From the NCBI RefSeq assembly GCF_001625215.2, contig NC_030385.2:37039598-37103597 (forward strand): 64,000 nt of DNA. The letters are read 5' to 3'. Positions 22,772 through 34,766 of this stretch are shown piece after piece (the first letter of the stretch is position 1; every line of letters begins with the position of its first letter). The DNA comes from Daucus carota subsp. sativus (taxonomy: Eukaryota; Streptophyta; Magnoliopsida; Apiales; Apiaceae). Both the position numbers and the translations under genes were made by a program. The notes beneath the pieces are model-generated. The model saw nothing but the letters and a program-made list of their open reading frames with translations. It searched no databases and was not told the DNA's origin.

Positions 22772-23342
22772 AAAGAGTTTTAATATAACTGTTCATGAGT
22801 AATGTGATAAGAGTAGTTGCAAAACTTAGTGAATCATTTGATATGGAAACTCCCATTTCTATATTTATTGTAGATAGTGGCTAAAGTTGAAGAATGTGGT
22901 TACAAATGTTGATTTCATACGGAAATGCATGTTAATTCTTAGTATCTGGAGTGAATGGTTATGCTTTTTATGCACACATAATCTTGACAGTTCAGTTTTG
23001 CTATATTTGGTGATTGATCAAAACTATGTTGAAGAGCACTTCAGTATAGACTTGTGGATGTCCAAATAACAAGAAAATTGTAATTCTTGAGGATGTCGAA
23101 TTGACTATGTATGAAGGCAGATTGTGCGGTATTTAGATATGTAATGGCTTTGTAAGAAAGACAAACATAGTGTTTGAAAGCAGTACAAACATAGTACCAA
23201 AATTTTCTTGATTTTTTCACGACGACTAGGAAATATCAAACAGATTAATGGAAATTCCCTTATTTAACATGTACAAAAGAGTAATTATTAACACACACAT
23301 GCATCAACAATGGCCACTGATGAAGTCCAGATGGTGTATAAC

Positions 23343-25022
23343 CTATTCCTGGTAAAGCCTACTTGGGAGGCGTGGACTAAGCACAACTTGTAATGGATAT
23401 TTTCTATGCACAGTTATCCCTGCTGCTTCAGTCATATCAACTGGTTCATTCATGGGAGTAGCCAAATTGAAGCCCTGAAGTAGACGAGCTAGTGTTAGTT
23501 GCATCATTTGCATACTGGCTGTCATTCCAGGACACGATCTCCTTCCCGAGCTGAATGGAATGAACTCAAACTGCTGACCTCTTACGTCAATTCCTGCGTG
23601 ACTAGTCAGAAACCTCTCTGGTTGAAATTTGTAAGGGTCAGTCCATGTTCCTGAGTCTCGATGGAGTTTCCAGATATTCACCAAAAGTTGAGTCCCTTTT
23701 GGGACATAATGACCTGATATGGTGCAATCCTCTAAGGTCTCACGAGGCACTGACAGGGGACCAGCAGGGTAGAGTCGTAATGATTCTTTTATGATGGCTT
23801 GGAGGTATACCAGATGCTTGATATCTGATTCTTCTACCCATCGTTCTTTTCCAATATGGGTGTCAAGTTCTTGTTGGGCTCTTAGTAACACTTCCTTATG
23901 CTTTAAAAGTAATGCAACTGCCCATGTCAAGGTAACTGAAGAGGCATCAGCTCCTGCAAAAATAATTGTCTGCAGAAAAGATAATCTTAGTTTTCTTGAC
24001 TATTATAAGAAAACAAGTTAAGCAGTAAAGTTTTTGCACTAGAAAATGAAGAAATAAAATGAAATAAAACTTACCATGACAGTGGCCTTTATAACATCTT
24101 CTGTTTTGTGTCCATATATAAAACCATCTGATTCTTCAAACAACGATATCATCACATCAATGAAGTCGCGATCCTCTTTTGACTTGCCTTTTCTGGCCCT
24201 GCCCTCAATATGTTCGTCGAGCCAAGAACTCATAAAGAAGTCCAACTCCTTTGCTGTCCTTCTCATGGCCCTACGATTTCCTTGCAAATCCATCCATTCA
24301 GTAAATGGTATCACGTTTGAAAGTTCAAAAGCTCCGACTAAAGAAAAGAAATCTTCAAAAGCTTTTTTGAAGCGCTTTGATTCCATTGCTTTCTCACCTT
24401 GGCCAATACTGTTATACCGCTTCCTAGCAATCATTTGTGTCATTAAATTGCTAATCACCTGTTGCAGCCATTTAGCCATGTCAAAAGTGGCGGAACCTAC
24501 CTCCTCATTGGTGCAGCAGAGTGAGTAGAGCTCCTTGATGCATGTAGTCACTTCAGAAGCTCTCACAGGTTTGAGTAGCTCCAGGCGGCTGTTTGATAGA
24601 ACCTCAAAGGTGGAAATTTTGCGCATCTTCAGCCAATAAGGACCATACGGTGCTAATCCAAACAATGCACCATTATAACCCATGTATTTCAGAGCAAGTG
24701 CTTTAGGACGAGTCATGAAAATAAGATCATTAGTAGTGAAAATCTCGGTCACTGCTTCCTTGCTACTCACAACCAGGGCGTGGTGCAAGCCGAGCTGGAT
24801 TCTAAACACGGGACCATATTTATCGGCCATGGCTCCTAAAATCCTGAAAACAGGATCAGTTCCAGCAAGTAGCGGGAAGTGGCCCAAGATTGGCCAGGCT
24901 CCCTCTGGTTTTGGGGCCAGTATTTTCTCATAATTTTTGGTTCTTGATGACCATAAGCTATAGAACAAGAGTAATGCAACAAAACTACCAACTATTTGTA
25001 GTACAAGCACAGGCTCCATCAC
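23343..25022 (-). CDS. Cytochrome P450, CYP82 family
   Basis: Two exons: 25022-24075 and 23969-23343. The phase-0 intron (GTAAGT..CTGCAG) sits just before the I-helix, giving 524 aa. A membrane anchor spans about residues 4-24, followed by a proline-poor hinge and PEGAWPILGHFPLLAG. Also seen are the I-helix AGADASS (about 321-327, acid preserved, with VT in place of the usual TT), ExxR (E378, R381, in KESLRLYP), PERF, and heme loop FSSGRRSCPGM with Cys462. FTTNDL, YMGYN and the C-terminal PRLP.RLY are typical of CYP82. Members oxidise homoterpene precursors, alkaloids or flavonoids in the ER. Arabidopsis CYP82G1 lies in a gene block resembling this one, but overall the sequence looks equally like other CYP82 subfamilies, so no substrate is assigned. 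Confidence 0.9.
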
Positions 25023-25392
25023 ACAAGTTTTGCATATATGTCTTTACTAGCAAACCAGTATATAGCACAAGTAATACACCAGGATGTCAATAATGGAGCA
25101 CTGCAATATAAAATGTCTGCACTTGGAGATATTGTATTGTGGTTGTAAGATTTTCTACTTTAGCGTTCTAATTTGTGGCCCAAATGGGTGGACAAGATGA
25201 CCGATGTTGATATTCCACCACAGATTTACTAGTATTTTAACAAGCCAAAAAGTGGCTCTTGTCGTCTATTCCCTTCTTTCAATAAAAGGAAAGCTATAAC
25301 CATCTTGATTATAATAGCATCACCTTGTGAAGATATTGTCATATTAGTGTGACATTTTTAGAGATTGTCATATCAGTGTGACATTTTTTCAA

Positions 25393-26137
25393 GAATAAAT
25401 TACAGATTATGTACCTGAAGTTTGCCATATATTCGATTTGTGTACCTGTAGTTTCGATATAGCAAATTGTATACACCAAGTTTGAGCTTCTGTACGAGAC
25501 GTGTACTACCGTCAGTTCCTTGGTATCGCCGTTTGTAATAAACAGAGTAAAGGGTGAGCTTTCTTATAATCACACCATATAAAGCAATCTACTCCCTTCT
25601 TCAGTTAGATTTGCTGCCAATCTCCATTACATCATCTCATCTTTACTCTTAAAAATCTGATTATGCTTTAAACTCGGCAGCTGGACATTATTTGTGAGAT
25701 GACTTGGCTTGTGCGTGATGGTGATCAATCGGCTGTTTATGCTCCTCCCTCGAACACAACCAACAAATCTCCCATCGGCATTCGATTCAGTCCACGTTGT
25801 ACGTTGCACGGCTTGTCGACCACATCGACAGTATTCGTCCATTTATTTCTCTCCGGATTATGATTTTAGGTCTAGGGTTTTTCAATTTTGGGGAAGAAAT
25901 GACCCACTGTGATCATGGGTTTTGTTTATATCGCTGTTTTGTAGCCGTTATGTAGTAAAACTGCAGTTTAGTCACCAGCCTTTTCAAAAACAAACTAACG
26001 CTGTTAACAAGATTTTAACGGTAGTACACACTATGTAAAGTTTTTCAAACTCGGTGTACACAATTTGCTATATCGAAACTACAGGTACACATATCAGATA
26101 TGTGACAAACTACAGGTACATAATCTGTAATTTACTC
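25393..26137. mobile_element. MULE-like element carrying host-like sequence
   Basis: 745 bp. The left end GAATAAATTACAGATTATGT and the inverse of the right end (GAGTAAATTACAGATTATGT) stay alike for about 110 bp, including TAGTTTCGATATAGCAAATT. Flanks are TTTTTTCAA (25384-25392) and TTTTTTCAC (26138-26146), a 9-bp duplication with one change. The interior (about 25560-25950) is less AT-rich and holds a GRF-zinc-finger-like fragment on the minus strand. It lies about 370 bp upstream of the P450 start codon. Confidence 0.8.
25627..25842 (-). pseudogene. GRF-zinc-finger gene fragment
   Basis: A 71-codon open frame whose N-terminus reads MDEYCRCGRQAVQRTTW followed by TESNADGRFVGC. The CxCG start, the aromatic/Thr-Trp-T segment and GRF..C match the plant GRF-type zinc finger. 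The fourth zinc ligand and the usual downstream coiled coil are missing, and the rest of the peptide is unrelated. I read it as a piece of a GRF-zinc-finger gene carried by the surrounding MULE-like element. A functional small protein is not excluded. Confidence 0.55.
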
Positions 26138-26320
26138 TTTTTTCACCAAAGTAAAGCTAACCATCTCATTACCAAGATATTGTCGTATACTCATATTTTG
26201 TATGATTGTTATCCTATTAGACTTGTACGATTATTAAGAGATTATGTATTTTAATAGATTAATTTTTGGTGATTTTATATAAAATGTCGAAAAATTGATA
26301 TACAACTTTTAAGAATTAAC

Positions 26321-26343
26321 GGGGGGGGGGGGGGGGGGGGGGG
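26321..26343. repeat. Poly-G run (23 G)
   Basis: An unbroken G run between TTAAC and TTTCG. It can form G-quadruplexes on this strand; exact length is uncertain for technical reasons. Confidence 0.85.
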
Positions 26344-26960
26344 TTTCGATTGCGATATTGATGGATTGTTTTTAATCTATAGATTTTTAATAAATTGTAT
26401 GTGATTTGCTTTTATGTGGATTCTTGATAAAATTTCGCAGACTTAATAGGATTTAAGCACAATGCTTCAAAATCTCATGGATTTTGGTGGGATTTCAAAA
26501 AACATAAAATACATTGAAGAATGTCACAAAATCCATCATTTCATGAAATCCAAAAAAACCCATCAACATTTGAATACAATCAGATTTTGATGGATTTTAA
26601 ACGATCTCAATTGAATATCATCGGATTTTGAAGTATAATTTAAAATCCTAATTGAATATCACCAGATTTTGTAGTATAATTTAAAATCCCAATTGAATAT
26701 CCCAAGATTTTAATGGATTTCCAACAATCCCAATCGAATACCCTCGGATTTCATGGATTTTGATGAGATTTCAAAATTTTAGAATACAGTAAACAATATC
26801 ACAAACAAAATTCATCATTTTATAAAGTTCAAAAAAAAAATCGTCAACTTTTGAATATCAGAGGATTATAATGAATTTTACATAATCTTAATTAAATATT
26901 ATTAGATTTTTAAAGATAATTTAAAATCTTTAATGAATATCACCATATTTTGTAGTATAA
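26344..26960. repeat. Degenerate repeats of about 40 bp
   Basis: Words such as CCAATTGAATATC, CAGATTTTGTAGTATAATTT and TGGATTTTAA recur with a spacing of about 41 bp, most clearly at 26610-26720 and again weakly near 26880-26960. Likely the decayed interior of a DNA transposon; no ends found. Confidence 0.5.
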
Positions 26961-27577
26961 TTTAAAGAAAAAAGATATGATTTGTCAGTTTATTCTAACT
27001 AAAAACTCTATTATCTTTTGAAAGGGATATGATATTTAGATGCAAAAAAGAGAAACAAATCTATTATCTATAAATCTACCTACATCGCTTTGGAATACCG
27101 ATCCATAGACCATCCAAGAAATAGAATTGTCTAATTAGAAAAGAAAGTAGAAAAAGTAAAGACTTAAAAAAGATTGGACAAAATCGCATGCATAAAAAAG
27201 GAGACTTGAGTTACGTAAAGCGACTGGCTCTGACAAAATGTACTAAATATAGGAGAGTTTGCATGCATATTTAAGACCCTCTCGTCACCTCATAGCTAAA
27301 CACCGATTTGTTTCAAACGCAAGCAAGAAATTATTATTTTCTTGAAAATTATCCTCTCCCCATCCTCTATCTCTCCTCCCATCTCTCTCTAAATCTTTGG
27401 CATTTATTGAGATTTTGGAGAGGCGGATCGGAGGAGGAGATTACACAGCATTTATTACCTTTCTGGGCCCACATTAAAATCTTCAATACTAAAGAATAAT
27501 CTGTTCTTTACAGACACACAGACCCATAACAAAAAAAGTCTTGGAGTTGTGTTTGTTGAGTCCATATAAGATTTAAG
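26961..27577. other. Promoter region and leader of the ERD2-like gene
   Basis: No other gene seen. GCATATTTAAGACC near 27264 is a possible TATA element about 310 bp upstream of the ATG. A pyrimidine-rich stretch (27350-27400) may be transcribed leader. Confidence 0.4.
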
Positions 27578-29211
27578 ATGGGGAAAAGGAGGGGATCATC
27601 TGCGTCGAACAAATTGTGGGTATGGATGAGAAGGCAATCGATGATGGTGAAGGTTATGATGGGAATAATGGTTGTGATTTCGGCCTTGGTTGGGCTTAGG
27701 ATGTTCGTGAAGGATCACAATCACTTCTTTGTTGCTTCTGAAGCTATTCATGCTGCTGGCATCCTTGTCTTGATTTTTAAGCTCGCCACCAAGCGAAATT
27801 GCTCCGGTAATTCATCTTTTTATTCAATTCATCACATCGATTTTATTTTCTTTCGATTTTAAGGTGTTGATTTATAATTATGTTGTTTTATGAGATCTTA
27901 TGAGTTTGGGAGTGAATTCTAATTAAGGTCTTTCGGTTTCTAGTTAAATAAAAGGAAATTAAAAAAAAATAATCTATATTCTTTGAGTTGGCATAGTGAG
28001 ATGTTTTAATTGTCAAATATCGTGTTTCACATGTAGTTTGTTTTGTTTGGTAATTTGGCTAATGAATCCCAGACCCGGGGCCTGATCTAAAAACGGGATA
28101 TACTAAGTATGTTTCGATTGGTATGAGATTCTGATTTTAAGTGATTTAGTTGTGATAATGTTGAATGTTTTGTGACTTCTGCAGGACTTTCTCTTAAGAC
28201 TCAGGAGCTTACAGCTTTATTCACTGCTCTGAGATTGGGTTGTAGCTTTTATATGGAAGGGGACATACACACAGTGCTTGATTCACTTACTCTTGTGTTC
28301 ACGTTGTGGGTTATTTACATGATAAGGTTCAAACTAAGAGCCACGTACATGGATGAGCTGGACACCACTCCCTTGTATATTCTGGTAAAGTTCTCTTTCA
28401 TTGCTCTGTTTCAATACTTGCTCTTATTGATCTTTTACACCTTGCTAGTTCTTGAGTACTGAGACATGTTTTGTGATGTACATGTCATTTTAAGCCGCTA
28501 ATTTTACTACAGTTTTAACATCAAATTTATGTATTCGGTATGCAGCTAGTGCCTTGTGCTCTCCTAAGCATATTTGTACACCCCTATACAAATCACTCCA
28601 TATATACCCGAATGCTTTGGGCCTTCTGTGTGTACCTAGAATCTATTTCAGTGTTGCCTCAGCTTCGTATGATGCAGAAAGCAAAGGTCAGTGCCCCCAA
28701 TTTGTAATATACAAGTATCTGATTTGATTTAGGTGCATTTCATATACCCAAATTAATAACTAAACAATCTATTCCTGATGCAGCTCATTGAACCATTTAC
28801 GGCCCATTATGTGTTTGCACTTGGTGTTGCTCGATTTTTGGGATGCGCTCATTGGGTAATCTCGGTGAGTTCCTATCATACTATTCTAGTTAACATCGCC
28901 AAACTGATATATCCGAGCAACTTGGTAAATTTTAACATTGTTGTATATAGGTTTATGAGACTTCTGGAACATATTTGTTCTTGTTCGGGAGCGGATTGCT
29001 TTGGCTGCCAACAGTATTGCTCTCTGAGATAATTCAAACTTTCATCTTAGCAGATTTCTGTTACTACTATGTCAGAAGGTTCGCCTAAAATCTTCGTATG
29101 AGTAACCATAGTCTTGCATTTTGTATTATATGCTTACTGATTGAGTTTTGGTTTCTGTTTTTTGTCAGCGCTGTGAATGGCCAACTTCTGGTCAGCCTGC
29201 CTACTGTTTGA
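27578..29211 (+). CDS. ERD2-like (KDEL-receptor family) membrane protein
   Basis: Six exons: 27578-27806, 28185-28384, 28546-28686, 28784-28864, 28951-29078 and 29169-29211. All have GT/AG junctions; total 273 aa. A basic N-terminus (MGKRRGSSASNKLW) precedes a chain of hydrophobic helices, giving the seven-helix ERD2 fold. Family landmarks are HAAGILVLIFKLATKRNCSG, LSLKTQELTALFTALRL, PQLRMMQKAK, FALGVARFLGCAHW and the closing ADFCYYYVR. The long N-terminal extension and the length (classical ERD2 is about 215 aa) place it with plant ERD2-like proteins such as At3g25160 and At4g38790, not ERD2a/b proper. ERD2 retrieves H/KDEL ligands from the Golgi; retrieval activity of the long ERD2-like proteins is not established. 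The last exon encodes only 14 residues. Confidence 0.92.
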
Positions 29212-29585
29212 TATATTCGTTTTCCTTTCTAACAGTTTTCAGTGTAACAAATTTTAGTTAGATTACAGAATTTTGACTAATCCTTTACAAGTTTGTAAGG
29301 TATCAGTAACCGGTTGCCTTCTGTTTTGTTCTATGATTAAACTTTCTTTTATCTCTTGCTGACATAGTTTTACACAATTGGTTCGCTGACATAAATTTAT
29401 TGTCAAATTGAGTTGAGAACTAAAAAATTGTGGCAATGGAAATTAATTAAATTCTGGTTGGTTTGATTAGTGTAGACGTGTAGCAGTATGAGCTTCAAAT
29501 TAATAATTGGTATGCTGATAAAGATAATGTTGAGGCATTTCTTAGCTGTGATATCATATGGATAAAGGTGGAATAAACATGTTAA
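29212..29585. other. 3' flank of the ERD2-like gene
   Basis: Probable 3' UTR and intergenic DNA; nothing else recognised. Confidence 0.4.
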
Positions 29586-31007
29586 GAGCATCTCCAACGG
29601 TGTTGGTTATAATTGTTGGCTAAATTGGATCTCTAAGACATCATGTAAAATTTGCTGAACCTGTAAGACATTTTGCTACAATGGTACTGGCTATATTGAT
29701 TGGCTATAATTTAAAAATAGTATGTTATTAATATTTTAAATTGTTAAAATAAAATATATCAGTTCAATATGGTAATAAATGATTTACAATCTTCCAACAG
29801 ATTTTAGCCATCCATAGGAGGTTGACTAAATTTATAGACAACAGCTAATCATGATTGGAGTTGTGTTTTTGGAGCTGTTGGCTAAATCTTTTCTACCTAC
29901 TTATCTATATAGTAGCCCAACAGGTTCGTGTCAAGCCTCCCTCCTGAGCAAATAAATTACCTAGCTCCGAACCTGAGCCTAACTCCGAACCTAATCTCAT
30001 CTCATATATATAAAAAAAGATGTTATTCATAAGACTCGAACTCAGGACCTCTCCGATACAAACACATCACTCAAACCACTTGAACTGCACAAACAATTAG
30101 TTTGTTACTCAAAAGCATTAACCACATACTTTAAGACTTTGTATTTATATTCGTTTCAATATCTTATTTATTTGAGATAAGTTGTTATTTCAGTTAAGTC
30201 TCATATATTGTTTACATGATAGATTAATATCTATAAATTAATTATTTACGTAAATAAATTTAAAATTGAAAAAGAATATGAATAATCGGGTTCGAGCCAT
30301 GATTCAGATTTCCAAAAATAGATATAATTTATATTCGAATAAAAAAGAACGAATTCGAATCTAACTTAATAGTTTAAACGAGCACCGATACAATATTATT
30401 GAAATTTTAAGTCATGAATGTGAGAAATAAGCACAAAAACTGAGGTTTAAGCGAGCATCTTTGAAAGGAAAAATTGATGGGCTTTCAACATGGACTATGT
30501 CATATTAATTTCTTTTATTATAAAAGGCGATTTATAAAGAGATTACAATATTTTGGAGAACACGAAATAAGGTGATGGAAAGAATATTCCTATTTAGAAT
30601 ATTTTTTAATTTTAAACTTATGAATTCAGAATTTGATGTGTAACTAAATCGTTTTTTAAAAAAATTATAGATTTAAGAATAGTGACAATACATCAAATTT
30701 GGTGTCAGAAAATATATCTAAATGATGTAATTTTGATGATATATGTATTTGAAATACTATAACTTGTGATATGAAGGTGAATTTAAGGAAATCCTATATT
30801 GTTAATCAAAAATCAACCATATAATAATAAAACGCGTTTAAAAGAACTACTAAAAAGATTTGAATTATAAATTTTACTTGATTAAATAAAATAACACAGA
30901 GAAATAAGTTATATATATTAAAGTCTTAAAACTATAATTTTTAATATGTCATCATTCGATATATAACATACCAGTTAAATAAAAGGGCTTTTTTTATTCA
31001 TAACTAC

Positions 31008-31181
31008 GTTTTCAGTCTTATTTCCAAAAATATTACCTTATCCAATCTTATTTTCAAAAATACTACCTTCTCTAAAATATTTTCAAAAATACTGTGGTTG
31101 CATATGCAACCATATATGCAACTGAATTCCTGATTTCAAGTTCCAGTTTTCAAATGTCATTTTCGACCTCATATTTGGAAT

Positions 31182-31236
<55 letters not shown>

Positions 31237-32018
31237 CTCCAACGATGAGGTCGAAAATGACATTTGAAATCTGCAACTTGAAATCAGGATTTGTAGTTGC
31301 ATATATGGTTGCATATGAGGTTGAATTCAGTTGATTCTATTGTAATCTAATGCCCCCGCCAGGGGCACCCATACATCAGTTGCAACTTACAGTTTTCCGT
31401 TGCATATGAGGTTGCATATGAGGTTGCACGCAACCTCATATGCAACCTCATATGCAACTAAATGCAACTGAAAACTGTAAGTTCCAACTGAAGTATGGGT
31501 GCCCCTGGCGGGCCATTAGATTGCAATAGAATCAACTGAATGCAACCTCATATGCAACTAAATGCAACCTCATATGCAACTAAATGCAACTGAAAACTGT
31601 AAGTTCCAACTGAAGTATGGGTGCCCCTGGCGGGGCCATTAGATTGCAATAGAGTCAACTGAATGCAACCTCATATGCAACTAAATGCAACTGAAAACTG
31701 TAAGTTGCAACGGATGTATGGTGTGCCCCTGGCGGGGCCATTAGATTGCAATAGAATCAACTGAATACAACCATATGCAACTATATATGCAACTGAATTC
31801 CTGATTTCGAGTTCCAGTTTTCAAATGTCATTTTCGACCTCATCATTGGAGTCGATATATATATATATATCATGATTTGTAATTGCATATATGGTTGCAT
31901 ATGCAACCACCGTATTTTTGGAAAATATTTTCAAAAAGGTAGTATTTTTGAAAATATTTTAGAGATTTGAAAATAAGATTGGATAAGGTAGTATTTTTGA
32001 AAATAAGATTGAAAAAAC
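31008..32018. mobile_element. Foldback element with nested repeats
   Basis: The outer arms are inverse copies: GTTTTCAGTCTTATTTCCAA on the left and its counterpart AATAAGATTGAAAAAAC on the right. Inner blocks CTAAAATATTTTCAAAAATA and GGTTGCATATGCAACCATAT are also mirrored. Inside, a roughly 100-bp unit appears once inverted (31317-31428) and then three or more times direct (31449-31770). A (TA)n tract (about 31184-31232) separates arm and core. No protein is encoded. Confidence 0.7.
31449..31770. repeat. Direct repeats of about 105-125 bp
   Basis: Each unit contains TGCAACTAAATGCAACTGAA, AACTGTAAGTT, TATGGGTGCCCCTGGCGGG (variants) and CCATTAGATTGCAATAGA. Copies begin near 31449, 31570 and 31677. 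An inverted copy lies at 31317-31428. Confidence 0.75.
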
Positions 32019-33080
32019 AATATACAAGATAATTCCCCTAAATAAAATGAGTCAAACTACAATTAAATTAATCATTTGCAAATTAAACTAATAAAATATA
32101 ATTAATTCTGAACAGGATAATATGAGGCGATACGGTGAAAATTAATATCTGATTAAACGGGATATATCTTTAACAATTGAACATGATATGCCACATTGAT
32201 CACTCCTAATAAATACGAGTATCAAAATATTTAAAAATGTGAGTTTGCACAAAGCTAAAAAAGTAACTACACGACTAATTGAACTAAATATTTCATGGTT
32301 TTATGAACTTCATGAGGCCTAACTCATATCTACTCTCTTTTTGCTATTTGAAATTCCAGAATATCATTTGTTTGAGATCTGGTTTATAACGATTACATGA
32401 AAAATCATTAAAAGTCTTAATTGACAAGCTCAAAAAATTAATTATAAAAAATTAAATTTTAATACAAAATATTTTTAAATTAACAATATAAATATATTAC
32501 GTTGAAGTACTATATAATTGATATGAAAAATAGAAGGATAAGACACATCAAAGGTGTTAGAAATTTTTGGGGTGCAATTATACGGTTGGTAGTTCAATTG
32601 AGGCTTTTATAATAAAATAAGGTATGTATCTTTTTACATACAACATATGTTTCAATTTCTATTTATACAAAATGTGTGCAACATATACTATAAAAAATGT
32701 GTTGATAATCTGCTTCATCATGTATCACTTTAACAATTATGCAAAAGTACGCTCAAAAAAGAAGAAATAAATGTAAGACAACGCGGACCACACATCTTCA
32801 TTGAATCATGATTTTGGATATCGTAATTCACATATCATGAACAAGTTTTCATCAAAATCATGGTATATTAGTTGAAATAATTTAATAATTTCAACAATAA
32901 ATTACAGATACTTTTAATGAGGTATAATATATTTAAAATCTAAAATTTCAGTATTAATTTCGAATATAATTTTGAACATAGATAATATGATAATGGTCTC
33001 TGTATCCTAACGAATTTTAATGGAGAAATATCAGTTCAAATGTAGTTTTTGATCCATAATTTTTTTTTTTTTGAAATATA

Positions 33081-33391
33081 CTCCATTCGTCCTATTCTAA
33101 GTGACCTTATTTGACTTTCACGGAGATTAAGAAAAAGGTAGCAAAAAAAGAGTAAATTTAGTTGGAAAGTGGGTAAAGTGGTGGAACATATCAAAATTTA
33201 ATAATAGATTTGAGATAATGGTGGTAAGTAGTGAGTGTAATAATGTTTATTCAATATAAAGGAGTATAAAATAGAGACGTGGTGGGTGTGATAGTGAAAA
33301 GTAGTGTTTAAAAATAGTAAGTATAATAAGTTCATTATTTTAGAGATGTCCCAAAAAAGAATAAATGTCATATGAAATGGGACGGAGGGAA
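33081..33391. mobile_element. Stowaway-type MITE
   Basis: The left end CTCCATTCGTCCTATT and the right end AAATGGGACGGAGGGAA are inverse with a few changes. TA flanks both sides (33079-33080, 33392-33393). Non-coding. Confidence 0.75.
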
Positions 33392-33601
33392 TAGTACTTA
33401 TTATTAATGTTAATGCTATTAGGTTGCAAATATTACATTTTTCATATTTACATATTTTGTTAAAAAATAAAACGTAATAATTACGCTCGAAACAATATGA
33501 TGACACACGGATATTATTTAAAACACTATACAAACTCAGGACCCGTACGAGAACAATATAATTACACATGAATATTATTTAAAACACATGAAAAATTAGA
33601 G

Positions 33602-33631
33602 GCCCGTGCCTCGCACGGGCTTTTATGTTAG
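33602..33631 (+). mobile_element. Helitron-like 3' terminus
   Basis: A perfect 8-bp-stem hairpin GCCCGTGC-CTC-GCACGGGC (33602-33620) is followed by TTTTATG and TTAG, then T. The layout matches the Helitron end at 16126-16152, except that the terminal CTAG reads TTAG. A 5' end could not be identified upstream. Confidence 0.45.
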
Positions 33632-33897
33632 TTATTTTAAGTATGTCAACTCACCTTTTAGCTAAGGGTTTTAGATGGTTGGAGATGCTCTAAGGGTTAT
33701 CATATTGCGCATCCATCTTGCCTAGTTATCAAATATCATACGTGAATTTAACATTGCTTTCTTTAGTAATCTAGAATTAACCAAGGATGGTTTGGCATGT
33801 ATGGATCTCAAAATATGAGGTTTTTTTTAATAGAAATAAGCTTTGGTTAAATCGATTCAGCTTGCAGTACAAATTCAAGTTGAGAAGGGACGTAATA

Positions 33898-34192
33898 GTT
33901 GTGTTTGGTTGGGTTAATGATTCAGGAAGTAATGAAATGAAAAATGAACTATTTTATGGACAATTTTAAGAAATTTCATTCTTTTGTCCATTCCATTCCT
34001 TATCTCGTGTGCTAGATATCACATTTTCAATTTGAGATGAAATGCTCCATTCTCTCTAATCCTCAATTTCTTCTCAAATCTCATCATAGCAATTTTACAC
34101 TCCCTCAATTTTTTTTCAAAATTTTCTTCCCATCACTATTAGTTTCAACTATTTTTACTCATTTTATTTCATTCTCCTCAACCAAACATAAC
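33898..34192. mobile_element. MITE with GTTGTGTTTGGTTG ends
   Basis: GTTGTGTTTGGTTGGG at the left and CTCAACCAAACATAAC at the right are inverse with a few changes. ATA flanks both ends. GGAAGTAATGAAATGAA-like and TTCATTCTTTTGTCCATTCC stretches inside also pair. Confidence 0.55.
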
Positions 34193-34534
34193 ATAAATGA
34201 GTAGCTCTGGACAAGAAACACAAGGAACCAAAATAGGATGTCATCTGGTCATCTGTAGCAGCTGAGGTCGGAATAGCTTGAATCACTTGCAGACAATCAC
34301 TTTCTTACAAAAATATATATGGTGCCTGGTTTTGAGAGTATATTTTCAAAATTAGGTTCCAACCGTCATTTTTCTATTGTCCAGCTTTCATCTAATTTAC
34401 CGATTAAGCCCTTTGTTCTTGCAAAAATACTATATTCCTGAAAATATTTCTAAAAATACGCATCTGCAACTGCTAGCAACAACGTGCAATCAGAAATGCA
34501 ACTTTAAAAAAAATGAATTTTTTTTATTTACATA

Positions 34535-34766
34535 CTCCCTCCATTCCAAAATAATAATCGCTTTGACTTTATGCACGTATTTTGAGGTGCAAAAAAAATA
34601 TATTTCTACATGTTATTTTTGAAATTTTCTTTTTCTGAATAGAAATAGAAATGTTAAACTTTTATTCAGAAAAAAAATTCAAAAATAATGTGTACAGGTA
34701 TGTTTTTTTTACACCTCAAAATACGTGCACAAAGTCAAAGCGACTATTATTTTGGAATGGAGGGAG
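34535..34766. mobile_element. Stowaway-type MITE
   Basis: 232 bp with CTCCCTCCATTCCAAAATAA at the left and its near-perfect inverse at the right (TTATTTTGGAATGGAGGGAG, one change). TA flanks both sides (34533-34534, 34767-34768). The whole element folds into a hairpin. Confidence 0.9.

Larger units (their letters stand above)
29586..33690. mobile_element. Possible 4.1-kb Harbinger-type composite element
   Basis: GAGCATCTCCAAC at 29586 and its perfect inverse GTTGGAGATGCTC ending at 33690 are each flanked by TAA (29583-29585, 33691-33693). That is what a Harbinger insertion with 13-bp terminal repeats would leave. Within it lie the foldback at 31.0 kb and a Stowaway MITE. No transposase is visible. 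These words are common MITE ends, so two unrelated one-ended remnants remain possible. Confidence 0.4.

Noticed and set aside
30020-30095. tRNA-like segment with GAGTTCGAGTC on the minus strand
   Set aside because: Box A is poor, no target duplication was found and the flanks are AT-rich; could be an old SINE but cannot be supported.
31184-31232. (TA)n tract as an origin or terminator-like signal
   Set aside because: Simple dinucleotide expansion is enough to explain it; plant origins have no such defined signal.
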